Origin: Lachnotalea glycerini
GTDB lineage: Bacteria > Bacillota > Clostridia > Lachnospirales > Lachnospiraceae
Assembly: GCF_003201285.1 (NCBI RefSeq)
Contig: NZ_QICS01000005.1
Location: forward strand, 1-64,000
DNA: 64,000 nucleotides
Direction: 5' to 3'
The notes under the pieces were generated by a model, which did not search any database, had not been told where the DNA came from, and was given only the letters and a program-made list of their open reading frames with translations. Position numbers and translations under genes: made by a program. Below, piece by piece: positions 1 to 8,833 of the stretch; positions within the stretch are counted from its first letter, which is position 1; each line of letters opens with the position of its first letter.

Positions 1-30
1 AAAACATTACTCACTTTTTATGAGAATTAT

Positions 31-74
31 AAAAGGCCGTAATCCAGTAAATACAGTGGATTCCAGCCTTTTTT
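31..74 (-). terminator. Terminator of the kduI-kduD operon
   Basis: Inverted repeat AAAAGGC..AATCCA / TGGATT..GCCTTTT around a 10-nt loop. On the minus strand it lies just past the kduD stop and ends in a short T run. The plus strand also ends in TTTTTT, so it may work in both directions. Confidence 0.8.
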
Positions 75-147
75 AACGTTACAACTGTCAAACATGAGAG
101 TATAATGCACATGTCAAGGATAATATAGTGTCCATATTATAATAAAA

Positions 148-951
148 TTATTTTGGCTGTTTTCCAATATAAGCTAGAATACCACCGTCTACATAAAGCA
201 CATGTCCATTTACAAAGTTTGATGCGTCCGAAGCTAAAAATACTGCCGGTGCTGCCAAATCTTGTGCTTCTCCCCAACGGTTAGCCGGAGTTTTAGCTAA
301 TATAAACTGGTCAAATGGATGTTTAGAGCCATCTGGTTGAATTTCTCTTAAAGGAGCTGTTTGTGGTGTGGCGATATATCCAGGTCCAATACCATTACAC
401 TGAATGTTATACTCGCCATATTCAGAACAAATATTCTTTGTTAACATTTTTAGACCACCCTTAGCTGCTGCATAAGCAGATACTGTTTCACGTCCTAATT
501 CACTCATCATGGAACAGATGTTAATAATTTTTCCATGTCCTTTTTTAATCATAGATGGTATCACTGCTTTAGAAACGATAAATGGTGCATTTAAATCTAC
601 ATCAATTACCTGTCTAAAGTCTGCTGCTGACATTTCACACATTGGAATACGTTTTATAATACCAGCATTATTCACTAAAATATCAATTATACCAACCTCT
701 TTTTCTATTTTAGCTACCATTGCATTAACTTGCTCTTCATTAGTTACGTCACACACATAGCCATGAGCCTTTATTCCGGCTTCTGCATATGCTGCGATAC
801 CTTTATCTACTAATTCCTGTTTGATATCATTAAATACAATAGTTGCGCCTGCATCTGCATATGCACTTGCAATTGCAAAACCGATTCCATATGATGCGCC
901 GGTTACAAGTGCTACTTTTCCTTTTAATGAAAAACTATCTAATACTGCCAT
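148..951 (-). CDS. kduD: 2-dehydro-3-deoxy-D-gluconate 5-dehydrogenase (SDR family, KduD-like)
   Basis: Cytoplasmic classical short-chain dehydrogenase of 267 aa. In pectin-derived uronate breakdown KduD reduces 2,5-diketo-3-deoxygluconate (made by KduI) to 2-keto-3-deoxygluconate with NAD(P)H. The Rossmann motif TGASYGIG is near residue 18, NNAG near 94, the catalytic Ser in ICSMMSE and the YxxxK pair in SAYAAAK near 160. It lies 91 nt downstream of kduI and is followed by a terminator, so the two form one operon. Firmicutes homologues are often named gluconate 5-dehydrogenase; the kduI partner makes the KduD role more likely. I saw no lyase, kdgK or kdgA gene in the window, so the rest of the pathway must be elsewhere. 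Confidence 0.9.
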   Translation of the reverse strand: MAVLDSFSLKGKVALVTGASYGIGFAIASAYADAGATIVFNDIKQELVDKGIAAYAEAGIKAHGYVCDVTNEEQVNAMVAKIEKEVGIIDILVNNAGIIKRIPMCEMSAADFRQVIDVDLNAPFIVSKAVIPSMIKKGHGKIINICSMMSELGRETVSAYAAAKGGLKMLTKNICSEYGEYNIQCNGIGPGYIATPQTAPLREIQPDGSKHPFDQFILAKTPANRWGEAQDLAAPAVFLASDASNFVNGHVLYVDGGILAYIGKQPK

Positions 952-1042
952 TTTAATTCCTCCATTATCAATAAATTCTCTATTTTTAGTTACCTATATG
1001 CGTGTATCAAACGTTTTTATGACTTAGTATGAAAGCTATAGT

Positions 1043-1870
1043 CTATCTGATATCCTTCATAGCAACCGCATCCATATCATCAAAGTCTTGATTTTCTCCT
1101 ACCATTCCCCATATAAAGGTATATGCTCTGGTAGCAGAAGCGGAATGAATGGACCAACTTGGGGAAATTACTGCCTCTTCATTTCTCATAACTATATGTC
1201 TTGTCTCAGTTGGCTCTCCCATGTAATGGAAAACAACTGCATCCTCTGGCAATTCAAAATATAAATAGACTTCCATCCTTCTGTCATGAGTATGACATGG
1301 CATCGTGTTCCAAACGCTTCCAGGCTTTAATGAAGTCATTCCCATAACCAGCTGACAACTTTCTACTTGTCCAGGTAAAATGTATTTTGTAATTACTCTG
1401 TGATTCGCTTCCTCCATACTTCCAAGTTCAACCCTTACACAATCTTCCGGCTTAATCAATACGGTTTTATATGTTGTATGTGCCGGAGCACTATTGAAAT
1501 AGAATTTAGCCGCATCATTTTCATTCATACTTGAAAATGTTATTTCCTTTGCTCCCATGCCAATATACATTCCGTCTTTATAATCTAGTTTATAATCTTT
1601 ACCATCTACAGTAATTGTACCTTTTCCTCCAATATTTATTACTCCCAGCTCACGTCTTTGTAAGAAATATTTTGCTCTGATTTCATCTCCTGCGGTTAAT
1701 ATTAAAGGCTTTATTGGTACTGCTGCTCCTGTAATAATACGGTCTATATGACTATATACCGTCTTAATTTCTCCTGGGACAAATAATTCCTGAATCAGAA
1801 ATTCTTCCCTAAGTCTATCTGTTGTGTAGTGTTTTACATCTTTTGGAGATGATGCTGTTCTAATTTCCAT
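1043..1870 (-). CDS. kduI: 5-dehydro-4-deoxy-D-glucuronate isomerase
   Basis: Cupin-fold, metal-dependent isomerase (275 aa, the usual family length). It converts 4-deoxy-L-threo-5-hexosulose uronate, released from unsaturated galacturonides, into 2,5-diketo-3-deoxygluconate. Diagnostic features are the start MEIRTASSPKDVKHYTTDRL, the run PCHTHDRRMEVYLYF with His/His/Glu zinc ligands near residues 195-205, and WSIHSASATRAYTFIWGM near the C-terminus. It is the first gene of the kduI-kduD operon and is divergent from an AraC regulator. The 195-bp shared intergenic region holds a perfect TTGACT-AA-AGTCAA palindrome in the kduI leader, a candidate operator. Confidence 0.95.
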   Translation of the reverse strand: MEIRTASSPKDVKHYTTDRLREEFLIQELFVPGEIKTVYSHIDRIITGAAVPIKPLILTAGDEIRAKYFLQRRELGVINIGGKGTITVDGKDYKLDYKDGMYIGMGAKEITFSSMNENDAAKFYFNSAPAHTTYKTVLIKPEDCVRVELGSMEEANHRVITKYILPGQVESCQLVMGMTSLKPGSVWNTMPCHTHDRRMEVYLYFELPEDAVVFHYMGEPTETRHIVMRNEEAVISPSWSIHSASATRAYTFIWGMVGENQDFDDMDAVAMKDIR

Positions 1871-1897
1871 GATTCTACTCCCTTTCTTTGAAAATAT

Positions 1898-1911
1898 TTG
1901 ACTAAAGTCAA
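1898..1911. promoter_or_regulatory. Palindrome TTGACTAAAGTCAA, candidate kdu operator
   Basis: A 14-bp perfect inverted repeat lying between the likely kduI -10 element and its ribosome binding site, roughly +16 to +29 of the kduI transcript. The position suits a roadblock repressor or leader element. The regulator that would bind it is not known; the divergent AraC protein is the nearest candidate. Confidence 0.45.
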
Positions 1912-1933
1912 TTTAAATTAATTTGATATCATT

Positions 1934-1942
1934 AGTATAGCA
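1934..1942 (-). promoter_or_regulatory. Possible extended -10 promoter of kduI
   Basis: On the minus strand the sequence reads TGCTATACT, an extended -10 (TGn followed by TATACT). No convincing -35 lies 17 bp upstream, which would fit an activator-dependent promoter. This is a motif match only. Confidence 0.4.
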
Positions 1943-1982
1943 TACAAAATTAGCAAATTCTTTGCACTTATTGGCTAAAAAC

Positions 1983-2011
1983 TTGAAAATATTGAACTGA
2001 TATACTATAAT
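1983..2011 (+). promoter_or_regulatory. Sigma-A-type promoter of the AraC regulator gene
   Basis: TTGAAA and TATAAT separated by 17 bp, about 55 bp upstream of the regulator start codon. This is a near-consensus vegetative promoter. Confidence 0.75.
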
Positions 2012-2065
2012 TAGCTTATATTGATGTTTATTTTAAGTAACTAAACTATAGAAAGGAGCGATTTT

Positions 2066-2926
2066 TTGATCGAATTTACTTCATGCAAAAAGGCTATATC
2101 AGAATGTATACAAACCAAGCGTTTTGCAATTGCTCATCTTTATAATGAAGAAAAACCAATGGCAATGCACATTCACGATTGTTATGAAATATACTATTCT
2201 GTATCTGGTGGTAAGCGATTTCTGATAGACAATAAATATTATGAGATTCATGCTGGTGATATTTTTATTATCAATCAATATGAAAGCCATTATCTAGATC
2301 AGATTGACTCTATGGTTCATGAAAGAATTATCATATCCATTCACCCAGACTATTTGAAACAGTTATCCACACCAGAGACAAACTTAGACTATTGTTTTTC
2401 ACATCGACCAAATGAATTTTCACATAGGGTAGAATTATCCAAAGAACAACAACAGCGATTTATCTATTATATTCATAAAATGGCCAGCTTATCTGGTTTT
2501 GGCAGTGATATCCTAGAACAAACAGCATTCACTGAGCTTATGGTTCTGATTAACAGTCAATTTCAGGCTCAATGTGATTTAGAAGCAGCGGGTGAAAGTT
2601 ATCAGTATAACAGTCAAGTAGCTGATATCCTGAAATACTTGAATAAAAATATACGTAATGACATAACCATTAAGTGCCTGGCTGATCATTTTTATCTAAG
2701 TGAGTCCTATATATGCCGCATTTTTAAAGCTGAAACAGGCACTACGATTAACAAGTATCTAACGGCCAGAAGAATTAGTATCGCCAAATCACTTCTTAAT
2801 GTAGGACTTAGTGTCACGGAAGTATGTGAAAAAAGTGGTTTCCATGATTATAGCAACTTTTTAAAGGCATTTACAAAAGCGGTTGGTATCTCACCAAAAA
2901 AATACTCGCAATATAGTTCCAGCTAA
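2066..2926 (+). CDS. AraC-family transcriptional regulator with N-terminal cupin domain
   Basis: A 286-aa DNA-binding regulator. The N-terminal half (about 20-110) has cupin-like sequence with histidines (MHIHDCYEIYYSVSG) typical of the sugar-sensing AraC_binding fold. The C-terminal ~85 residues hold two helix-turn-helix motifs (IKCLADHFYLSESYICRIFK, then VTEVCEKSGFHDYSNFLKAF) and the family ending GISPKKY. It is divergent from kduI-kduD, so it probably regulates uronate use; the ligand is unknown. The start is TTG, chosen because GGAG lies at the right distance (2054-2057) and no ATG gives a full cupin domain. Confidence 0.85.
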   Translation: MIEFTSCKKAISECIQTKRFAIAHLYNEEKPMAMHIHDCYEIYYSVSGGKRFLIDNKYYEIHAGDIFIINQYESHYLDQIDSMVHERIIISIHPDYLKQLSTPETNLDYCFSHRPNEFSHRVELSKEQQQRFIYYIHKMASLSGFGSDILEQTAFTELMVLINSQFQAQCDLEAAGESYQYNSQVADILKYLNKNIRNDITIKCLADHFYLSESYICRIFKAETGTTINKYLTARRISIAKSLLNVGLSVTEVCEKSGFHDYSNFLKAFTKAVGISPKKYSQYSSS

Positions 2927-2927
2927 A

Positions 2928-2976
2928 AAAAAGACAATATATACGCGCATTGTTCTCGCTTATATATTGTCTTTTT
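2928..2976. terminator. Strong bidirectional terminator
   Basis: A 16-bp perfect inverted repeat (AAAAAGACAATATATA and its complement) around a 17-nt loop, with T runs on both strands. It sits just after the AraC gene on the plus strand and after the 29-codon remnant ORF on the minus strand. Confidence 0.9.
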
Positions 2977-2980
2977 CTTC

Positions 2981-3070
2981 TTACATAGACCAGGAAATAT
3001 TATCGCCACTTATGCTTATTTTATCCGCTTTTTTTAATACATAGTACACATCTATTTTTGTTATCTTCAT
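2981..3070 (-). pseudogene. 29-codon ORF, possible N-terminal remnant of an enolase-superfamily enzyme
   Basis: ATG ORF reading MKITKIDVYYVLKKADKIS.. and ending ..NISWSM, preceded by a good AAAGGAG site. The opening MKITKIDVY resembles the start of mandelate racemase/muconate lactonizing enzymes, which would run to more than 350 residues. Here the frame stops after 29 codons and a terminator follows at once. It may be a gene start left by the deletions that wrecked the neighbouring beta-glucoside genes, or a genuine small protein. The family match rests on one short motif. Confidence 0.3.
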
Positions 3071-3080
3071 CTTAACTCCT

Positions 3081-3557
3081 TTAACTCTTTACCCGCTCTG
3101 TCACTCGATTGATATGAAGAACCAAATATACTATTTCATCTTTTGACAGCTCTTTTCCAAAGGTACTTTGTATATAGTTATTAATTCGTTGACTACATTC
3201 TAGTTCTTTTGAGTATTTTAATTTGATTTGATTATACAAAAAATCATCTTTTGAATCAATAAACCTATCTTCTAATAATCTTTGACTAAAGAACTGGATA
3301 TGCGTAATAAATCGAATATAATTTAGGGAATCCTTATCAAGTATAATTTTAAAATGCAGCTTCACTATGTTAAGTATATCTTTCATTATATTTGCAATCA
3401 TCATTGTTTGATACATATCTTTTTCGTTAGTTTGTGCATTGACAAAATGAAATGCGATATTTCCTGCCTCTTCCTCTGGTAGATTAATTTGAAATTTCTG
3501 ATTTAAGAAATTAACGGCATATTCACCAATTTTAAACTCATTTGCTTGCTTCCTCAA
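3081..3557 (-). pseudogene. BglG/LicT-type antiterminator fragment (PRD domains only)
   Basis: The 158-aa frame matches the end of PRD1 (LPEEEAGNIAFHFVNAQ, with the conserved His) and all of PRD2 (FITHIQFFSQRLLED..., ending YLVLHINRV). BglG/LicT proteins have about 280 residues and begin with a ~55-residue CAT domain that binds the RAT RNA site. That domain and most of PRD1 are missing. The frame opens at a TTG only 12 bp after the GH1 fragment, with an in-frame stop upstream, so the truncation comes from a deletion joint. Even if translated, it could not bind RNA. Confidence 0.85.
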
Positions 3558-3569
3558 TTTATCTTGATA

Positions 3570-4557
<988 letters not shown>

Positions 4558-4588
4558 TTAGGAAATTTTTATCTACCTTTATCTAAAA

Positions 4589-4617
4589 ATTATAACATCA
4601 ATTTCTAATTTTGGCAA
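4589..4617 (-). promoter_or_regulatory. Sigma-A-type promoter of the beta-glucoside remnant
   Basis: On the minus strand, TTGCCA and TATAAT with a 17-bp spacer, about 35 bp upstream of the RAT site. It looks fully intact although every gene downstream is broken. Confidence 0.8.
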
Positions 4618-4630
4618 GTTATTAGTATAT

Positions 4631-4664
4631 AAAAAACCTACTGCACATTAGCTATACAGTAGGT
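4631..4664 (-). terminator. Terminator at the end of the ribosomal superoperon
   Basis: Perfect 8-bp stem ACCTACTG / CAGTAGGT with a 13-nt loop, followed on the minus strand by TTTTTT. It lies 8 bp after the rplQ stop. Confidence 0.9.
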
Positions 4665-4672
4665 ACATTTCA

Positions 4673-5215
4673 TTATATAATCTCTAATAATACTTCCATT
4701 GCAGCGTCACCCTTACGTTGACCAATCTTAACGATTCTGGTATAACCACCTTGAGTCGTACGTGCTGCACATTTAGGAGCAATTTCATCAAATAATTTTG
4801 CAACTAAATCAACTTCTTTTGTATTTTTTTTCTTTCCTGCCACAGCAGCTGGAATCTCTGTTACATTATAAAGAACTTTAAGCATTTGTCTTCTTGCATG
4901 TAAACGAGAAGAGTTATCCTTTTTAATCGTCTTTTCTACTTCATCATAAACAGTAACTTTTTTTCCATCTACAACTTCTTTCACTCTCTTGCCATCAGCA
5001 TCCTTACGAGCTACTTTTGCCTTAACAGATACTTCTTCAAAATTGTCTTTTTCTCTAATTGCTAAAGCAATCATGCTCTCAGCAATTTTACGAATTTCTT
5101 TTGCTTTCGCATCAGTTGTAACAATTTTACCATTATGAATAAGATTAGTAACCTGATTTCTGATTAATGCATTTCTTTGACTTGAAGTTCTTCCAAGTTT
5201 TCTATATTTTGCCAT
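4673..5215 (-). CDS. rplQ: 50S ribosomal protein L17, long form
   Basis: Large-subunit protein near the exit-tunnel side of 23S rRNA. N-terminal (RKLGRTSSQRNALIRNQ, TTDAKAKEIRKIAE) and C-terminal (VAKLFDEIAP, GGYTRIVKIGQRKGDAA) blocks are standard. At 180 aa it is well over the usual 115-130: a lysine- and charge-rich stretch of about 45 residues (roughly 58-100, containing KVARKDADGKRVKEVVDGKK) is inserted after the first helical region. The insertion is in frame and I know such long forms from Lachnospiraceae, so it is probably a lineage trait and not an error. It is the last gene of the superoperon, 110 nt after rpoA. Confidence 0.97.
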   Translation of the reverse strand: MAKYRKLGRTSSQRNALIRNQVTNLIHNGKIVTTDAKAKEIRKIAESMIALAIREKDNFEEVSVKAKVARKDADGKRVKEVVDGKKVTVYDEVEKTIKKDNSSRLHARRQMLKVLYNVTEIPAAVAGKKKNTKEVDLVAKLFDEIAPKCAARTTQGGYTRIVKIGQRKGDAAMEVLLEII

Positions 5216-5325
5216 TTCTATTTACCTCCATTTGTGGAACATTTAGCTACGCTTCTTCGGTCTTACTAACTAAATGCTATTAATCCATAAATTGTAACAT
5301 TACGGTAACAAAACCGCTACCATAT

Positions 5326-6285
5326 TCATTCGTCACTCGGATTTAATTGAAGTCCAAGTTCTTTTAATTTAGCAAGAACCTCTTCTAACGATTTACGTCC
5401 AAGATTACGAACTTTCATCATATCTTCTGATGTCCTGTTTGTTAGCTCTTCAACCGTATTAATTCCAGCTCTCTTTAAACAGTTATAAGAACGTACAGAA
5501 AGCTCCAACTCGTCTATGTTCATCTCAAGTACTTTTTCTTTTTCATTGTCTTCTTTTTCAATCATAACTTCTGCTGTTTTAGCATTTTCTGACAGATCAA
5601 TGAACAGATTTAAGTGCTCGCTTAAAACTTTTGCAGCTAAGCTGACTGCTTCGTCAGGAACAAGTGTCCCATTTGTAAATACATCCAATGTAAGCTTATC
5701 ATAATCAGTAATCTGACCAACACGAGTATTCTCAACAGTCAAATTGACACGCTCAACAGGAGTATAAATTGAATCAATTGCTATAACACCAATTGGTAAA
5801 TCATCATGCTTATTTTTGTCAGCACTGATATATCCCCTACCTTTATTGATAGTAAGTTCCATAAACAATTTGCTGTCCGCTCCTCCATTCAGTGTTGCAA
5901 TAACTAAATCTGGATTCAGAATTTCAATATCTGAATCTGCCTGAATATCAGCAGCTGTTACTACGCCCTCGCCTTCAAACTCAATATAAGCGACTTTAGA
6001 CTCATTCGTATCACTACTATTTCTAATAGCCAAGCTCTTAATGTTCATGATAATTTCAGTTACATCTTCCTTAACACCAGGAATAGAGCTGAATTCATGC
6101 AAAACCCCTTCGATCTTAACTTGTGTTACAGCAGCACCTGGTAATGAAGATAGCATGATTCTTCTTAAAGAGTTACCAAGAGTTGTACCATAACCTCTTT
6201 CAAGTGGCTCAACAACAAATTTTCCATATTTTCTATCTTCTGAGATTTCAGCAATCTCAATTTTTGGTTTTTCAAAATCGAACAC
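5326..6285 (-). CDS. rpoA: DNA-directed RNA polymerase subunit alpha
   Basis: Scaffold subunit of RNA polymerase. The N-terminal domain (about 1-230; [20 protein letters not shown]) dimerises and binds beta and beta-prime. The C-terminal domain (about 245-310; [20 protein letters not shown], then [11 protein letters not shown]) contacts UP elements and activators. I chose the GTG at 6285: AGGAGG lies 9 nt upstream at 6295-6300 and the protein then begins [11 protein letters not shown] as in homologues (319 aa). A longer frame to 6345 adds 20 non-homologous residues. A 262-nt hairpin-bearing spacer separates it from rpsD. Confidence 0.97.
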   Translation of the reverse strand: MFDFEKPKIEIAEISEDRKYGKFVVEPLERGYGTTLGNSLRRIMLSSLPGAAVTQVKIEGVLHEFSSIPGVKEDVTEIIMNIKSLAIRNSSDTNESKVAYIEFEGEGVVTAADIQADSDIEILNPDLVIATLNGGADSKLFMELTINKGRGYISADKNKHDDLPIGVIAIDSIYTPVERVNLTVENTRVGQITDYDKLTLDVFTNGTLVPDEAVSLAAKVLSEHLNLFIDLSENAKTAEVMIEKEDNEKEKVLEMNIDELELSVRSYNCLKRAGINTVEELTNRTSEDMMKVRNLGRKSLEEVLAKLKELGLQLNPSDE

Positions 6286-6547
6286 TACAAAGCCCCTCCT
6301 TTTTGGGTTATATAGTATTGAGGGTGAAAAATACTCAAAAAGCATAGGAAACTCGCAAAGCGTGTTTCCTGCGGTTTAACGCGATAGTCACCAAGTACAG
6401 GCAAGCTTTAATTGGCTCTTTACTCGCGTATACAAGATGAATCGGCAAGCCGCTTCACTTGTTATGAATAATCATTAACCTTAAAGTATAAACACTTTAA
6501 GGTTAAGATGTATTTTAACCCTTGTAAATAAATAAAAACAAGATATT
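6286..6547 (-). other. Hairpin-bearing spacer between rpsD and rpoA
   Basis: No ORF is supported. It holds a 13-bp perfect stem with a 6-nt loop (6475-6506, TTAACCTTAAAGT and its complement), not followed by a T run, and a 7-bp stem AGGAAAC / GTTTCCT at 6346-6370. Candidate roles are mRNA processing or control of rpoA expression relative to the ribosomal genes upstream. Confidence 0.55.
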
Positions 6548-7141
6548 TTATTTTGAATATAATTCGACAATAAGCATCTCATCAACCGGAACATCAATTA
6601 CTGTTCTAGTTGGAAGTTCTTTGATTGTACCTTTTAGATTTTCCTGATCAACATCTAACCATTCTGGAACTAATCTTCCTCCAGTTGTCTCCAAGATGTC
6701 TTTGTATCTTTGAGATCCTTTAGATTTTTCTCTAATCTCGATTGTGTCTCCAGCTTTTACTAAGAAAGAAGGTATGTTTACTCTCTTTCCATTTACCAAT
6801 ACATGCTTATGGTCAACAATCTGTCTGGCTTCTTTTCTAGTTCTGGAAAAGCCCATTCTAAAAATCACATTATCTAATCTGCGCTCAAGTAAAATCATCA
6901 GGTTTTCGCCTGTCATTCCACGCATTTTATCAGCTTTTTCATAATAATTATGAAATGGTTTCTCTAATACACCATATATGAATTTTGCTTTTTGTTTTTC
7001 TCTAAGCTGAAGACCATATTCACTCATCTTCCTGTTAGCTCTTCTAAGTTCTCTATTTGATTTTTTATCTATTCCTAAGTACATTGGTTCTAAACCAAGT
7101 GATCTACATCTTTTAAGAACAGGAACTCTATTTACTGCCAT
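6548..7141 (-). CDS. rpsD: 30S ribosomal protein S4
   Basis: Primary 16S rRNA-binding protein that nucleates 30S assembly and, in several bacteria, represses its own mRNA. The S4 RNA-binding domain is visible ([32 protein letters not shown]). The ATG at 7141 was chosen because AGGAGG lies upstream and the protein begins [19 protein letters not shown] as expected, giving 197 aa; the longer frame overlaps rpsK. Only one cysteine is present in the N-terminal region, so it is the zinc-free form. Confidence 0.98.
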   Translation of the reverse strand: MAVNRVPVLKRCRSLGLEPMYLGIDKKSNRELRRANRKMSEYGLQLREKQKAKFIYGVLEKPFHNYYEKADKMRGMTGENLMILLERRLDNVIFRMGFSRTRKEARQIVDHKHVLVNGKRVNIPSFLVKAGDTIEIREKSKGSQRYKDILETTGGRLVPEWLDVDQENLKGTIKELPTRTVIDVPVDEMLIVELYSK

Positions 7142-7157
7142 CTCATTACACCTCCTA

Positions 7158-7553
7158 TTAGACTCTTCTGCGTTTTGGTGGACGACATCCATTATGTGGA
7201 ACTGGTGTTACATCCTTTATACTTGTTACTTCAAGACCGCAAGCCTGAAGTGCACGGATTGCTGCTTCCCTTCCTGATCCTGGTCCCTTAACCATAACGT
7301 CTACTGTCTTAAGGCCATGAACTAATGCTGCCTTTGTAGCTGTTTCAGCTGCCATCTGAGCTGCATATGGAGTAGATTTCTTTGAACCTCTAAATCCCAG
7401 ACCACCAGCACTTGCCCATGATAGAGCGTTTCCTTCAGCATCTGTTAATGTAACAATTGTATTATTAAAAGATGACTGAATATGTGCCTGTCCGCGTTCA
7501 ACGTTTTTCTTTACGCGCTTTTTTGTCACTTTTTTGGTAACTTTTTTAGCCAT
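7158..7553 (-). CDS. rpsK: 30S ribosomal protein S11
   Basis: Platform protein of the small subunit, contacting the 690 loop of 16S rRNA and the Shine-Dalgarno helix. It has 131 aa with a lysine-rich start ([16 protein letters not shown]), [34 protein letters not shown] and the conserved tail [12 protein letters not shown]. It lies 16 nt before rpsD. A 261-nt spacer with two repeat units separates it from rpsM, where alpha-operon genes normally sit close together. Confidence 0.99.
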   Translation of the reverse strand: MAKKVTKKVTKKRVKKNVERGQAHIQSSFNNTIVTLTDAEGNALSWASAGGLGFRGSKKSTPYAAQMAAETATKAALVHGLKTVDVMVKGPGSGREAAIRALQACGLEVTSIKDVTPVPHNGCRPPKRRRV

Positions 7554-7604
7554 TTAAACTAACCTACTTTCTTTGTTATTTCTTTATTAGATGTAGCTAT
7601 GCAG

Positions 7605-7768
7605 TTTCTAAGTTCAATTCTCGCTATGCTCAATTTTAACAAGAAACCCATAGCAAAGTTCGTACTTACTCTTATTTCGTTAAGTGCTTTAAAGATTGTT
7701 ACACATTTCTAAGTTCAATTTCAACTTTCGTTTTATTTTACTACAAAACGAATAACAAAGTTCAACCT
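7605..7768 (-). repeat. Two degenerate direct repeats, each enclosing a hairpin (rpsM-rpsK spacer)
   Basis: TTTCTAAGTTCAATT occurs perfectly at 7605-7619 and 7706-7720. Each copy is followed by a different hairpin (GCTATG / CATAGC at 7623-7654; TTCGTTTT / AAAACGAA at 7727-7752) and then by CAAAGTTC (7654-7661; 7756-7763). The period is 101-102 bp. Stem sequences differ but pairing is kept. The rest of the spacer shows nothing else I recognise. Confidence 0.65.
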
Positions 7769-7814
7769 AAATTAATACCGCACTTACAGCTTGTATTTTA
7801 TAAGCATTCACTTT

Positions 7815-8183
7815 TTATTTTTTCTTATTTGCAACAGTTCTCTTAGGACCTTTTCTTGTTCTTGCATTGGTCTTAGTCTTCTGACCACGAACCGGAAGTC
7901 CTTTTCTATGACGGATTCCTCTATAGCATCCGATTTCCTGTAATCTCTTAATATTTAAAGCGATTTCTCTTCTCAAATCACCTTCTACTGTTTGACTTTC
8001 TTCAATAACAGCACTAATTCTTTTCACTTCTTCATCTGTTAAATCTCTAACGCGAGTGTCAGGACTAACCTTTGCTTGTTCCAAAATTCTGTTTGAGCTT
8101 ACTCTACCAATTCCGTAAATATAAGTCAAACCAATTTCAACACGTTTTTCTCTTGGTAAATCTACACCAGATATACGAGCCAT
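7815..8183 (-). CDS. rpsM: 30S ribosomal protein S13
   Basis: Head protein of the 30S subunit that contacts P-site tRNA and forms bridges to the 50S. The ATG at 8183 gives 122 aa beginning [20 protein letters not shown], preceded by GGAGG; a longer frame to 8237 has no homology. The helix-two-turn-helix block ([17 protein letters not shown]) and the basic tail ([20 protein letters not shown]) are intact. A 412-nt structured region lies upstream. In E. coli the rpsM leader is where S4 represses the alpha operon. Confidence 0.98.
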   Translation of the reverse strand: MARISGVDLPREKRVEIGLTYIYGIGRVSSNRILEQAKVSPDTRVRDLTDEEVKRISAVIEESQTVEGDLRREIALNIKRLQEIGCYRGIRHRKGLPVRGQKTKTNARTRKGPKRTVANKKK

Positions 8184-8595
8184 GTGAATATTCCTCCATT
8201 TTCTTCTGAGCAGCAATAACTTCGCAGCCCACTGCATTGCAGTGTCTGAAATGTGTACGATGCTTTTGCCACTGTATTAATATTGTCCCTAATTGAGATA
8301 CTAAAGCGTATCCAACTGTGATTAGATAGATCGCAGTCTTTCCGATAATAAATTACCGGTATTAAAAGCAATAACCGTGAGTATCTCACATTTTAATTGC
8401 ACATTTGGAATAAACTTCATTCCAAAAATTACAGGCAGGCATGTATGTCTGTAATCTATGATATCAGCACGAACAACTTAGCCTAGTGGTTCATACTGCA
8501 GCCGCACTAAAAAAATAAGTTACTCGAAGTAAATATTACTTCTAGTCATACATGAGTCTTCTCATGTATTTACATAACAAAAACTAAACCCTAAA
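8184..8595 (-). other. 412-nt hairpin-rich region between rpmJ and rpsM
   Basis: No supported ORF. At least six inverted repeats are visible: 8548-8569 (ATACATGAG / CTCATGTAT, loop TCTT), 8526-8542 (GAAGTAA / TTACTTC), 8428-8455 (ATTACAG / CTGTAAT), 8404-8426 (TTTGGAAT / ATTCCAAA), 8294-8302 with 8380-8388 (TGAGATACT / AGTATCTCA), and 8230-8244 (CACTGCA / TGCAGTG). The series is consistent with a structured leader RNA for rpsM-rpsK-rpsD-rpoA-rplQ. No known riboswitch class was recognised. Confidence 0.6.
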
Positions 8596-8709
8596 TTAGC
8601 CTTGTCTTTGTTTGTGTTTAGGATTTTCGCAAATTACTCTAATGCTACCTTTTCTTTTGATAATTTTGCATTTTTCGCAAATAGGTTTTACTGATGATCT
8701 AACCTTCAT
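8596..8709 (-). CDS. rpmJ: 50S ribosomal protein L36
   Basis: Tiny zinc-ribbon protein (37 aa) of the large subunit. It begins [20 protein letters not shown] and has the C+ zinc set Cys11, Cys14, Cys27, His32, so it needs zinc. AGGAGG lies upstream of the ATG at 8709. Order infA-rpmJ-rpsM is the standard Firmicutes arrangement, although the distance to rpsM is far larger than usual. Confidence 0.97.
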   Translation of the reverse strand: MKVRSSVKPICEKCKIIKRKGSIRVICENPKHKQRQG

Positions 8710-8833
8710 GGTAAAATCCTCCTTTCCACAGCGAGCCCATAAATACCCCTTAAAAGGCGCACTTACACACGGGCATTTTCAAAAAAGTTCGCTTTGTATT
8801 ATAACACTATATTTTGTAAATAGCAAGTGTTTT

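Noticed and set aside
509-1027. Plus-strand frames of 60-80 codons opposite kduD
   Set aside because: They are antisense shadows of a strongly supported SDR gene, without ribosome binding sites.
7605-7768. The rpsM-rpsK repeats as a CRISPR array
   Set aside because: Only two units, about 100 bp apart, with different inner sequences and no cas gene; not a CRISPR.
8162-8389. 75-aa minus-strand frame through the rpsM start region
   Set aside because: It overlaps the rpsM start in another frame, has no ribosome binding site of note and an odd composition. The region is better read as a structured non-coding leader.
8428-8569. The leader hairpins as intrinsic terminators before rpsM
   Set aside because: None is followed by a clear run of T on the minus strand, and genes downstream are essential and need read-through.
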